Positions 28,532-37,128 of a stretch of DNA of 64,000 bases are shown here, in pieces. The notes under the pieces are model-generated. The model did no database searches and was not told the DNA's origin. It worked only from the letters and a program-made list of their open reading frames with translations. The stretch's first letter is position 1. Every line of letters starts with the position of its first letter. The stretch covers positions 1 through 64,000 of the forward strand of contig NZ_FPBA01000006.1 in assembly GCF_900116515.1 (NCBI RefSeq). Direction: 5' to 3'. Position numbers and translations under genes: made by a program. Source of the stretch: Geodermatophilus amargosae (GTDB lineage Bacteria > Actinomycetota > Actinomycetes > Mycobacteriales > Geodermatophilaceae).

Positions 28532-28601
28532 GACCACCCTTCCCCCACGCCTCGCACGCTCGGCGCGGGCCCCTGGAGGGTGGCCGTTCCAGCACGTCAC
28601 C
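28531..28601. repeat. Dispersed convergent-junction hairpin repeat, copy B
   Basis: A 71-bp copy of the element at 6969-7040, starting at the last base of the pspA stop. The outer stem CCACCCT (28534-28540) pairs perfectly with AGGGTGG (28577-28583); the inner stem is as in copy A. Again it lies between convergent genes (pspA and nei2). Confidence 0.7.
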
Positions 28602-28602
28602 A

Positions 28603-28637
28603 GCGGGCCCGGTCCCCTCCGTGGGGACCGGGCCCGC
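28603..28637. terminator. Bidirectional terminator between pspA and nei2
   Basis: Perfect 15-bp stem (28603-28617 with 28623-28637) with a 5-base loop, ending 7 bases from the nei2 stop. Confidence 0.85.
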
Positions 28638-28643
28638 GGCGTC

Positions 28644-29498
28644 TCAGGTGGCGCTGGTCAGCGGCCGCGGGTGGTCGGGTTCACCGGTGCGGGCCAGCGG
28701 GTCGACGGCGGCGTCGGTGGCCTGGCAGGTCGGGCACCAGTAGGTGATGCGCTCCTGCAGGTCCGGGCCCTGGTCGCCGCGCAGGATCGAGGTGCCGCAC
28801 TTGTAGCAGGGCTTGTCCTTGCGCCCGTAGACCCAGTGGTCGCGGCCGCGGCGCAGGTCGCCGGTGGTGCTCTGCTCCGGGCGGTCGCGGTTGGCGAGCA
28901 TCAGCGCGCGGGTCCGCTCGACCAGTCCCGGGAGGTCCTCGACGTCGGCGACCCGCATCCACGGGTGCACGCCGCAGACGAACAGGCCCTCGACCTTGTA
29001 GAGGTTCCCCGGCCCGCACAGGTTGCGCTGGTCGAGGACCGCGACGCCGATGTGCTCGTCGGGGTGCGACCGCAGGCGGCGCACGGCCTCGTCGAGGTCC
29101 CAGTCGGGGCCGAGGACGTCGGGGCCGAGGTGGCCGACGACGGTGTCCTCCTGCGTGGTGCGGACCAACGTGACGTCGTGCAGCCGGTAGCCGACGCAGT
29201 CCCACTGGTCGGTGGCGAGGACCGCCCGGATCGAGAACGCCGGCCCGCCGCGCCACCGCGCGCCCTTGCGGTAGATGTGCCAGCTGCCGTCCATCCGGTA
29301 GTGGGTGCGCAGCGTCCAGCCGTCGGTGAACCGGGTCAGCATGTGCTTGCCGCGGGGGACGACCTCGGCGACGGTGCGGCCCTTCAGGTCGGTCGCGGCC
29401 AGCTGCGGCACCCGGAGCTCGCCGCGGCGCAGCGTCTGGCCGGACAGCGCGGTGTTCATCCGCTTGGCCGCCAGCCAGACGGTGTCTCCCTCGGGCAC
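28644..29498 (-). CDS. nei2: Fpg/Nei family DNA glycosylase (Nei2-like)
   Basis: A 284-residue base-excision repair enzyme of the Fpg/Nei family, removing oxidised bases with associated beta/delta lyase activity. The N-terminus M-P-E-G-D-T-V supplies the catalytic Pro2 and Glu3 and is the Nei form. K-H-M-L near 51 and the helix-two-turn-helix (L-C-G-P-G-N-L-Y-K-V-E) near 160 are present, with a C-terminal zinc finger (C-Y-K-C ... C-P-T-C) near 230-252. GTG 29498 is preceded at 6 bases by a GACACT -10-like hexamer (29505-29510). The last 25 residues are variable. Confidence 0.92.
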   Translation of the reverse strand: MPEGDTVWLAAKRMNTALSGQTLRRGELRVPQLAATDLKGRTVAEVVPRGKHMLTRFTDGWTLRTHYRMDGSWHIYRKGARWRGGPAFSIRAVLATDQWDCVGYRLHDVTLVRTTQEDTVVGHLGPDVLGPDWDLDEAVRRLRSHPDEHIGVAVLDQRNLCGPGNLYKVEGLFVCGVHPWMRVADVEDLPGLVERTRALMLANRDRPEQSTTGDLRRGRDHWVYGRKDKPCYKCGTSILRGDQGPDLQERITYWCPTCQATDAAVDPLARTGEPDHPRPLTSAT

Positions 29499-29596
29499 GT
29501 CCCCAGTGTCCCCCGCGGGCGTCCGCGCTGCTGAGAGGCGAGGGAGGTCACGCGGGTGGCGGGAAGCCCGCGGGGTGCCGCAGCGCTGCAGGAGCC

Positions 29597-30181
29597 GTGC
29601 AGCGTCGTCCCGCCTCCGCCAGCAGCACGCCCGCGCACCTCACCGAGGCCGGTGAGCCGGTGACCGTGACCGTCGCCCGCGACGTGCATCCCGAGCAGCG
29701 CGAGGCGTTCGAGCGCTGGGCCGAGGAGGTCCTCGGCCTGGCCGCCGGCTTCGCGGGCAACCTGGGCACCAGCCTGCTGCGGCCGGGCCCCGGCTCGACC
29801 CGGTACCACCTGGTCTACCGCTTCGCCGACGGCGAGTCGCTGGCCCGCTGGGAGCGCTCGGCCGAGCGGCAGGCGGCGCTGGCGCGCGTCGGGCACCTCT
29901 CCGAGGGCGCCGACTACGCCCGCGTCGCCGGGCTGGACAGCTTCTTCACCGCGCTCACCCCGCCGCGCCCGGGACCGCGCTGGCGGCTCACCGTGCTCAC
30001 CATCGCGGTGGTCTTCGCCATCACGTTGGCCTTCCAGCTGCTCGTGGCACCGCACGTGGCGTCGTGGCCGCTGCCGGCCCGGCTGCTGCTGTCGGCGACG
30101 ATCGTGGTCGTGCTGCTCGGTCAGGTGGTCATGCCGCGGCTGTCGCGCTGGCTCGCCCCCTGGCTGCGCGGCCGCCGCTGA
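29597..30181 (+). CDS. Antibiotic biosynthesis monooxygenase (ABM)-domain membrane protein
   Basis: A 194-residue protein with an ABM-type ferredoxin-like domain (V-T-V-T-V-A-R-D-V-H-P-E-Q-R-E-A-F-E-R-W, residues about 22-42) and two C-terminal transmembrane segments (about 133-155 and 163-185). ABM domains occur in small monooxygenases; in membrane-fused members no reaction has been proven to my knowledge. Start GTG 29597 has an AGGAG just upstream. Divergent from nei2. Confidence 0.75.
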   Translation: MQRRPASASSTPAHLTEAGEPVTVTVARDVHPEQREAFERWAEEVLGLAAGFAGNLGTSLLRPGPGSTRYHLVYRFADGESLARWERSAERQAALARVGHLSEGADYARVAGLDSFFTALTPPRPGPRWRLTVLTIAVVFAITLAFQLLVAPHVASWPLPARLLLSATIVVVLLGQVVMPRLSRWLAPWLRGRR

Positions 30182-30220
30182 CCTGCGGGAACGTCGCACC
30201 CCGGGCGTAGACCCGGGCGC

Positions 30221-31003
30221 GTGACCGAGATCCCGGTGCGCGGCCCGTTCGACCTCGCGCGGAGCGCCCGCTTCCTCGAGGGCTTCGCGCCCGCCCGCCA
30301 TCCCGGCGCACCCGGCGGCGTCCTGCGGCTGGCCTGCTGGGTGGAGGGCTCGGACACCGCGGTCGGCGTCGCCGTCACCCAGGACGGCGCCGGCGTGGTG
30401 ATGCTGCGGACCGACGCCGAGCCGCCGCCGGGGCTGGCCGGGCAGGTGGCGCGGATCCTGGGTCTCGACGTCGACGGCGCGGACTCCGCCCGGGTCACCG
30501 CGGCCGACCGGGTGCTGGCCCCGCTGGCCGCCGCGCGTCCCGGCTTCCGACCGGTCGGCTTCTGGTCGCCGTAGGAGGCGGCGTGCTGGGCGGTGCTGTT
30601 GCAGCGGTTCCCGCGCGGCTGCTGGCCGCGGCCGCCGGCCTGCCGGTGCCAGCGGTCCGGCAGGAGCGGCTGCGCGGGCTGGCCGAGGCGGCGCTGGACG
30701 GGCGCCTCGACGGGGGCCGGCTGCGCGCGCTGCCGGCCGAGCAGGCGCTGGCCGAGGTCCGCGAGCTGCCGGGCATCGGGCCGTTCTCCGCCGACCTCGT
30801 GGTGGTCCGCGGCGCCGGGGCGCCCGACGTCCTCCCGGCCGCCGAGGCGCGGCTGCACGAGGAGATGGCGCACCGCTACGGACGGGCCGGTCCCTCGCCC
30901 GAGGCGCTGGCGCGGATCGCCGAGGGCGGGCGCCCCTGCCGGAGCTGGGTGGCGGTGCTGCTGCGGGCCGCCCGCGAGGAGCGGACGGCCCGCGGCCGCC
31001 GAC
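30221..31003 (+). pseudogene. Broken AlkA-like DNA-3-methyladenine glycosylase
   Basis: The remains of an HhH-GPD glycosylase in two frames. Frame of 30221 encodes an intact-looking N-terminal 117 residues ending W-S-P and then TAG at 30572-30574. The same frame continues after the stop as E-A-A-C-W-A-V-L-L-Q-R-F-P-R, so TAG replaces the Tyr codon of the S-P-Y-E-A-A motif. The homology then shifts by one frame (frame of 30583) with an apparent internal deletion. The catalytic core still reads L-P-G-I-G-P-F-S-A-D-L-V-V-V-R-G, followed by a degraded G-R-P-C-R-S-W-V-A (normally W-R-P-Y-R-S-W). No stop precedes the convergent cold-shock gene. A single nonsense change could be a sequencing error; the frame change and lost residues argue for true decay. 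Confidence 0.75.
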
Positions 31004-31873
31004 TCAGTCCAGCGGGCGGACGCCGCTGGCGCTGGTGCCGCGCGCGCCGGAGGTGCGGGAGAAGGCGACCCGCTGGCCCTCCTGGAGCTCGCGGAAGCCG
31101 CCGTCGTCGGCGATCTCGGAGAAGTGCACGAAGACGTCCTCGCCGCCGTCGTCGGGGGTGATGAAGCCGAAGCCCTTGTCGGCGTTGAACCACTGCACGG
31201 TGCCCTGGGCGTCGCCACCGGCGTCCCCGCCGGAGTCGCCACGGGGAGCGCGGGCGGGGCGCTGGTCGCGGCCGCCCCGGTCGTCACGGCGGTCGTCGCG
31301 GCGGTCGTCGCGGCGCTCGCGGGGCGCGGGGCGGTCGGCACCGCGCCGCGGCAGCGAGGGCAGCAGGCGCACCGAGTCCGCCTGCAGGCCGCGGGCGCCC
31401 TCGACGAGCTCGAACTCGACGCGGTCGCCCTCCTCGAGGTCGCCGCCGCGGGCCACCGCCGAGACGTGCACGAAGACGTCCTCCGGGACGATGAAGCCGA
31501 AGCCGCGGTCGGCGTCGAAGCGGGTCACCGTGCCCTGGATGACCAGGCCGCGTGGAGCGCGCCCGCCACGTCCGCGGTCGTCGCGGCCACCCCGGTCGTC
31601 ACGGCCACCCCGGTCGTCACGGCCACCCCGGTCGCCGCGGTCGTCGCGGCGGCCGCGCGGGGCGCCGCCCACCGGGCGCACCCGGTCGGCCTGCGGGCCG
31701 CGCTGCCCCTCGGTGGCGTCGTAGTCGACGGTCTGGCCCTCCTCGAGGGTCCGGAAGCCACCGGTGTCCTCGATGGCCGAGAAGTGGACGAAGACGTCGT
31801 CCCCGCCGTCCTGCGGCTCGATGAACCCGAAGCCCTTGTCCGCGTCGAACCAGCGGACCGTGCCGGCTGCCAT
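31004..31873 (-). CDS. Triple cold-shock-domain RNA-binding protein with Arg/Gly/Asp-rich linkers
   Basis: A 289-residue protein with three cold-shock domains: residues 3-67, 112-171 and 223-288. Each keeps RNP1 (K/R-G-F-G-F-I, at 13, 123 and 233) and RNP2 (V-F-V-H-F/V, at 27, 133 and 247). Domain 2 is shorter in its loops. Domains are joined by disordered linkers at 68-109 (R-D-D-R-G-G repeats) and 172-221 (R-R-D-D and R-G-D runs). Typical bacterial Csp proteins have one domain of about 67 residues, so this is a likely nucleic-acid chaperone with multivalent RNA binding. It is convergent with and abuts the decayed glycosylase; lhr ends 82 bp upstream of its start. Confidence 0.9.
   Translation of the reverse strand: MAAGTVRWFDADKGFGFIEPQDGGDDVFVHFSAIEDTGGFRTLEEGQTVDYDATEGQRGPQADRVRPVGGAPRGRRDDRGDRGGRDDRGGRDDRGGRDDRGRGGRAPRGLVIQGTVTRFDADRGFGFIVPEDVFVHVSAVARGGDLEEGDRVEFELVEGARGLQADSVRLLPSLPRRGADRPAPRERRDDRRDDRRDDRGGRDQRPARAPRGDSGGDAGGDAQGTVQWFNADKGFGFITPDDGGEDVFVHFSEIADDGGFRELQEGQRVAFSRTSGARGTSASGVRPLD
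31584..31637. repeat. 18-bp tandem repeats encoding R-D-D-R-G-G units
   Basis: Three near-identical 18-bp units (CGGCCACCCCGGTCGTCA form), the third slightly diverged, inside the first linker of the triple cold-shock protein. They encode a six-residue unit and could change copy number by slippage without shifting frame. Confidence 0.75.
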
Positions 31874-31955
31874 GTCAGTTCCCTCTATCCCTCGTCACTG
31901 CGACGGTCCACGGTACGCGGGCCCACGGCACACCCGGCCGGTCAGCCGCAGGAAC

Positions 31956-34900
31956 TCATCCCCGGAGGCGCAGTCCGCGCGGCGTGGCGGCGAAGCCCGC
32001 CGCCTGCAGCGCGGACGACAGCGGGGTGTCCTCGTGCACGGAGGCGCCGTCGGCCTTCTGCACGACCATCCGGCCCAGCGCCCCTGCGGCGACGGCGCCG
32101 GACAGCGCGGTGGCCGCCTCCTTGAGCGTGGTCTCGTCCTCGGTCCACGACAGCAGCGACTTGCCGCCGCGCTCGACGTAGAGGACGAGCTCGCCGTCGA
32201 CCAGGACCACCAGCGCGCCGGCCTTGCGCCCGGCGCGGTGACCGCTGGCCCGCCTGCTCCCGGTGCCCTCGCCGACGTCGACGGCCACCTGGTCGGCGGA
32301 GTCGCCGTCGGAGGGGCCGCTGCGGTCGGGCCAGGGGAGGGCGGCGCCGTACACGTTGGCGGGGTCGGTCGCCGCGAGCACCACCGCACCCTCGGGAGCG
32401 CGGTCCGGGGTGGCGAACGCGCGCAGCCGGTCGACCGAGCCGACGGTGCCGAACTGCGCGGCGCCGAGGGTCTCGACGAAGTAGCCGCGCCGCGCCCGGT
32501 TGTTCTCCTCGAACGCCCGCAGCACCGGGTAGACGGCGGAGAAGCCCCCGGGCACCTGCTCGGCCATGACCGCGCCGCGGGTGAGCACGCCGTGCCGCTC
32601 GAGCAGGGCCTCGGCGCGGGCGGTGGTGCGCCGGGTCGGGTTGGCCTCGCGCTCGGGCAGCCGCGACCAGCGGCCGGCCACCGTGGGCGGGCCGGTGCGG
32701 GTGGGCATCGCCGGGCGGCCGAGGCGGGCGCGGCCGTAGCGGGGACGGTCGACCCGGGCGCGCGGCGGCGCCGGTGCCCGCTTGTGCGTGCCGCCGCCGG
32801 CCAGCCGGGTGCGCAGCGGGGCGAGCGTGTCGTTGGTGAGCAGGCCGGCCCACACCAGGTCCCAGACGACGTCGGCCAGCGCGGTGTCGTCGGTGGCGCC
32901 GACCAGGTCGGACAGCCCCCGGAAGAACACCGCCTGCCCGGAGCCCAGCTGCTCGAGCACGGCGAACCCGACGCCGCCCTCCTCGGGCAGCTCCACCGGG
33001 TCGGGCAGGAGCAGCGGCGCCAGGTCGGCGGGCACCAGGCTCACCCAGCCGTCGCCGCCGGGCAGTCCGCCGGCGCCGGCCCACAGCACCTCGCCGGCGC
33101 TGGTCAGCTCGTCGAGCATCGCGGGGCGGTAGTCGCGCACCCGGCTGGGGAGCACCAGCGACTCCAGCGCGCTGGCCGGCACCAGCGCGCCGGCCAGCTG
33201 CTCGACGACCGCCAGGACGCCGTCGACCCCGCGCATCCGGCTGCCCACCGACTGCCAGGACGGGGTGAACCGGGCCAGCGTGCCGATCGGGACCGGCTCG
33301 ACCTCCTGGCGCAGCTTGGCCAGGCTGCGGCGGCGCACCGAGCGCAGCACCTCGGCGTCGCACCACTCCTGGCCGGTGCCACCGGGCCGGAACTCGCCGG
33401 TGACCAGCCGGCCGGTGCCGACCAGCCGCTGCAGCGTCGAGGTGACCACGGCGATGCCGAGGCCGAGCCGCGCGGCGACCTCGGCCGGCTGGAACGGGCC
33501 GTGGGTGCGGGCGTAGCGGCCGACCAGGTCGCCCAGCGGGTCGGCGACCGGCTCGGTGAACGCCTCGGGCACCCCGACGGGCAGGGCGGTGCCGAGGGCG
33601 TCGCGCAGCCGGCCGGCGTCCTCGATGGCGACGTGGCGCTCCTCGCCGGCGATCCGCACGACGATGGCCCGCCGGGACGCGACCAGCTCCCCGAGCCAGG
33701 CGGCCGGGATCCCGCGCAGCGCCGCCTCGGCGGGCGTGAGGTCGCCCAGACCGCGCAGCATGTCCGAGGCGCCGTCGACGTCGCGCGGGTGCCGCTCGGC
33801 CGGCAACCGCTGCAGCTCCCGCTCGACCTCGGCCAGCGCCTCGGCGTCGAGCAGCTCGCGCAGCTCCGAGCGGCCGAGCAGCTCGGCGAGCAGGCCGGTG
33901 TCCAGCGCCAGCGCCTGCGCCCGCCGCTCGGCCAGCGGGGCGTCGCCCTCGTAGAGGAACTGCCCGACGTAGCCGAACAGCAGCGACTGGGCGAAGGGGG
34001 AGGCGGCCTGGGTCTGCACGTCGACCACGCGCACCCGGCGGGAGCGGACGTCGCGCATCAGCTCGACCAGGCCGGGGACGTCGTACACGTCCTGCAGCAC
34101 CTCGCGAGCGGCCTCGAGGGTGATGGGGAACGAGGAGAAGTCGCTGGCCACGCTGAGCAGCTGGGCGGCGCGCTGGCGCTGCTGCCACAGCGGGGTGCGG
34201 CGGCGCGGGTCGCGGCGGGGGAGCAGCAGCGCGCGGGCGGCGCACTCGCGGAACCGGCTGGCGAACAGCGCGGAGCTGCCGACCTCGGCGGTCACCTCGC
34301 GCTCGACGTCGTCGGGGTCGAGGACGGCGAGCTCGGCCTCCGGCGGCTCGCCGGTGGTGTCGGGCAGCCGCAGCACGATGCCGTCGTCGGAGTGCATCGA
34401 GGCGACGTCGACGCCGTAGCGCTCCCGCAGCCGGGCCGCGAGCACCAGCGCCCACGGGGCGTTGACCTGCGCGCCGAAGGGGGAGTGCACGACCAGCCGC
34501 CAGTCGCCGAGCTCGTCGCGGAACCGCTCCACCAGCAGCGTGCGGTCGTCGGGGAGGTGGCCGGTGGCCGCCTTCTGCTCGGCGAGGTAGGCGAGCAGGT
34601 TGGCCGCGCCCCAGTCGTCGAGACCGGCGGCCTGCGCCCGCTCGCGCCCCTTCTCCGGGGTCGCCGACCCGACCTCGCGCAGGAACGCGCCGAGTGCCCG
34701 GCCCAGCTCCAGCGGGCGCCCGGGGGCGTCGCCGTGCCAGAACGGCATCTTCCCGGGCTGGCCGGGGGCAGGGGAGACCAGCACGCGGTCGTGGGTGATC
34801 TCCTCGATCCGCCACGACGACGAGCCGAGCAGGAAGACGTCGCCCACCCGCGACTCGTAGACCATCTCCTCGTCGAGCTCGCCGACCCGGCGTCCGCCGG

Positions 34901-36557
34901 CCCCCTCGCCGCCGACGAGGAAGACGCCGAACAGGCCGCGGTCGGGGATGGTGCCGCCGCTGGTGACCGCCAGCCGCTGGGCGCCGCTGCGCGCGGTGAG
35001 GGTGTCGGTGACCCGGTCCCAGGTCAGCCGCGGCCGCAGCTCGGCGAACGCGTCGGAGGGATAGCGGCCGGCCAGCATGTCGAGCACGGCGTGCAGCGCA
35101 GAGTCGGGCAGGCCGGAGAACGGCGCCGACCGGCGCAGCAGCGCGCCGACCTCCTCCACCGTGCGCGGGCCCTCCGACACGATCGCCACGATCTGCTGGG
35201 CGAGCACGTCGAGCGGGTTCCGCAGGTAGCGGATCGACTCGATGGCCCCGGCCTTCATCCGCTCGGCCACCAGCGCGCACTGCACGAGGTCGCCGCGGTA
35301 TTTGGGGAAGAGCACGCCGCGGCTGACCGCGCCCACCTGGTGCCCGGCGCGGCCGACCCGCTGCAGGCCCGCGGCCACGGTGGGCGGCGACTCGACCTGG
35401 ACGACCAGGTCCACCGAGCCCATGTCGATGCCGAGCTCGAGCGACGACGTCGCCACCACCGCCGGCAGCCGGCCGGACTTCAGCGCCTCCTCGACGACGG
35501 CGCGCTGCTCGCGGGAGACCGACCCGTGGTGGGCGGCGGCGACCGGCTGCCAGCCCTCCGGCGTGCCCCCGCCGGAGCCGGCCTGGGCCATGAGCGCGGC
35601 GGCGTTGGTGCCCGGGGGCACGACCTCGCCGGTGGTGCGCTCGTAGGACATCTCGTTGAGCCGGCTGGTCAGCCGCTCGGCCAGCCGCCGGGAGTTGGCG
35701 AACACGATGGTGCTGCGGTGCGCCTCGACCAGGTCGAGCACCCGCTCCTCGACCGCCGGCCAGATCGACGTCCGCGGCTGGTCGCCGGCCGCCGAGCCCT
35801 CCAGCTCACCGGTGGGCTGGCCGAGGGCGCTCATGTCCTCGACCGGGACGACGACCGAGAGGTCCCACTGCTTGACCGACGTCGGCTGCACGACCTGCAC
35901 CGGCCGGCCGCCGGCGAGGAAGGTGGCGACCTCCTCGATGGGGCGCACCGTGGCCGACAGGCCGATCCGCTGCGCGGGCCGCTCCAGCAGCTCGTCGAGC
36001 CGGTCCAGGGAGACCGCCATGTGCGCGCCGCGCTTGCTGTCGGCGACGGCGTGCACCTCGTCGACGATCACCGTCTCCACGCCGCGCAGCGCCTCCCGCG
36101 CGGAGCTGGTCAGCATCAGGAAGAGCGACTCGGGCGTGGTGATGAGGATGTCGGTGGGCCGGCGGGTGAAGGCCCGCCGCTCGTCGGCCGGGGTGTCGCC
36201 GGAGCGGATGCCGACGGTGATCTCCGGGCGCGGAAGGCCCAGCCGCATCGCCGCCTGACCGATGCCGGCCAGCGGGGCGCGCAGGTTGCGCTCGACGTCG
36301 ACGGCGAGCGCCTTGAGCGGGGAGACGTAGAGGACGCGGCAGCGGCGGCTCTCGTCGACCGGCGGGGTGCCGGCCAGCCGGTCGAGCGACCACAGGAAGG
36401 CCGCCAGCGTCTTGCCCGACCCGGTGGGGGCGACGACGAGGGCGTGCTCGCCGCTGCTGATGGCCTGCCAGGCGCCCTCCTGGGCGGCGGTGGGCTCGGC
36501 GAAGGCGCCGGTGAACCAGGCCCGCGTGGGCGCGGAGAACCGGTCGAGAGCGGGCAC
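31956..36557 (-). CDS. lhr: ATP-dependent DNA helicase Lhr
   Basis: A 1533-residue superfamily 2 helicase, the full-length Lhr of actinobacteria that translocates 3'-5' on DNA and unwinds RNA-DNA hybrids in repair. Walker A (A-P-T-G-S-G-K-T) is at 43-50, motif II D-E-V-H at 166-169, followed by S-A-T and the helicase C domain with Q-R-V-G-R-A-G-H. A DEAD_assoc domain and the long Lhr C-terminal region with winged helices complete it. GTG 36557 has the same GACACT hexamer at 6 bases (36564-36569) as nei2. Very long open frames on the opposite strand are GC artefacts. Confidence 0.95.
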   Translation of the reverse strand: MPALDRFSAPTRAWFTGAFAEPTAAQEGAWQAISSGEHALVVAPTGSGKTLAAFLWSLDRLAGTPPVDESRRCRVLYVSPLKALAVDVERNLRAPLAGIGQAAMRLGLPRPEITVGIRSGDTPADERRAFTRRPTDILITTPESLFLMLTSSAREALRGVETVIVDEVHAVADSKRGAHMAVSLDRLDELLERPAQRIGLSATVRPIEEVATFLAGGRPVQVVQPTSVKQWDLSVVVPVEDMSALGQPTGELEGSAAGDQPRTSIWPAVEERVLDLVEAHRSTIVFANSRRLAERLTSRLNEMSYERTTGEVVPPGTNAAALMAQAGSGGGTPEGWQPVAAAHHGSVSREQRAVVEEALKSGRLPAVVATSSLELGIDMGSVDLVVQVESPPTVAAGLQRVGRAGHQVGAVSRGVLFPKYRGDLVQCALVAERMKAGAIESIRYLRNPLDVLAQQIVAIVSEGPRTVEEVGALLRRSAPFSGLPDSALHAVLDMLAGRYPSDAFAELRPRLTWDRVTDTLTARSGAQRLAVTSGGTIPDRGLFGVFLVGGEGAGGRRVGELDEEMVYESRVGDVFLLGSSSWRIEEITHDRVLVSPAPGQPGKMPFWHGDAPGRPLELGRALGAFLREVGSATPEKGRERAQAAGLDDWGAANLLAYLAEQKAATGHLPDDRTLLVERFRDELGDWRLVVHSPFGAQVNAPWALVLAARLRERYGVDVASMHSDDGIVLRLPDTTGEPPEAELAVLDPDDVEREVTAEVGSSALFASRFRECAARALLLPRRDPRRRTPLWQQRQRAAQLLSVASDFSSFPITLEAAREVLQDVYDVPGLVELMRDVRSRRVRVVDVQTQAASPFAQSLLFGYVGQFLYEGDAPLAERRAQALALDTGLLAELLGRSELRELLDAEALAEVERELQRLPAERHPRDVDGASDMLRGLGDLTPAEAALRGIPAAWLGELVASRRAIVVRIAGEERHVAIEDAGRLRDALGTALPVGVPEAFTEPVADPLGDLVGRYARTHGPFQPAEVAARLGLGIAVVTSTLQRLVGTGRLVTGEFRPGGTGQEWCDAEVLRSVRRRSLAKLRQEVEPVPIGTLARFTPSWQSVGSRMRGVDGVLAVVEQLAGALVPASALESLVLPSRVRDYRPAMLDELTSAGEVLWAGAGGLPGGDGWVSLVPADLAPLLLPDPVELPEEGGVGFAVLEQLGSGQAVFFRGLSDLVGATDDTALADVVWDLVWAGLLTNDTLAPLRTRLAGGGTHKRAPAPPRARVDRPRYGRARLGRPAMPTRTGPPTVAGRWSRLPEREANPTRRTTARAEALLERHGVLTRGAVMAEQVPGGFSAVYPVLRAFEENNRARRGYFVETLGAAQFGTVGSVDRLRAFATPDRAPEGAVVLAATDPANVYGAALPWPDRSGPSDGDSADQVAVDVGEGTGSRRASGHRAGRKAGALVVLVDGELVLYVERGGKSLLSWTEDETTLKEAATALSGAVAAGALGRMVVQKADGASVHEDTPLSSALQAAGFAATPRGLRLRG

Positions 36558-36614
36558 GGCTCCAGTGTCCCCGCGGGTACGACAGTCCGCTGGCCTGCGG
36601 CGATGGGGGCCCGG

Positions 36615-37046
36615 TCAGCCGGCCCGGGCGAAGAGCTCCAGCGCGATGCCGTCGGGGTCGCGGAAGTCCAGGATGGCGCCGGCGCCGATGTCCTTCACGC
36701 CGCCGTGCGCGATGCCCCGCTCGTCGAGCATCGCGGCCGCGGCGTCGAGGTCGGCGCGGGAGTCGACGGCGAAGCTCACGTGGTCGAGGCCGGTGCGGTC
36801 CTCGTCGAAGGAGTCCGCGCTCACCGGCCGCAACCCGAGCAGCTGGTCACCGAGGGCGTGGACGACGCCGCCGTAGAGGAAGGCCAGCTGCTCGCGGGTC
36901 GCGTCGTCGGCGTCGGCGGGCACCTCGGAGGCGACCGGCAGCCCGAAGACGTCGTCGTAGAAGGCGCGGGACCGGTCGATGTCGGTGACGGTCAGCCGGA
37001 CGTGGGCGAAGGAGCGCGTCGGGATGGGCCGCGTCGGGATGGGCAC
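36615..37046 (-). CDS. VOC (glyoxalase/dioxygenase) family protein
   Basis: A 143-residue vicinal-oxygen-chelate fold protein with two beta-alpha-beta-beta-beta modules: H-V-R-L-T-V-T-D-I-D-R-S-R-A-F-Y near the start and H-V-S-F-A-V near 90, then D-F-R-D-P-D-G-I-A-L-E-L near the end. H and E residues at the usual metal positions are present. The substrate is unknown. GTG 37046 was chosen over the upstream ATG at 37130, which would overlap the divergent acyl-CoA dehydrogenase start. A 15-bp tandem duplication just inside the start gives P-I-P-T-R twice. Confidence 0.75.
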   Translation of the reverse strand: MPIPTRPIPTRSFAHVRLTVTDIDRSRAFYDDVFGLPVASEVPADADDATREQLAFLYGGVVHALGDQLLGLRPVSADSFDEDRTGLDHVSFAVDSRADLDAAAAMLDERGIAHGGVKDIGAGAILDFRDPDGIALELFARAG

Positions 37047-37128
37047 GGCGCGTGCATGCGGCCGGCTCCGCGGTCCCGCCCGGCGGACGAGCGCCGTCCC
37101 GGGGGTGGCGTGCGGCACACTGCCGGGC

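Noticed and set aside
31584-31637. Short regular repeats that could suggest a CRISPR array.
   Set aside because: Units are 18 bp without spacers and encode an in-frame hexapeptide inside the cold-shock protein.
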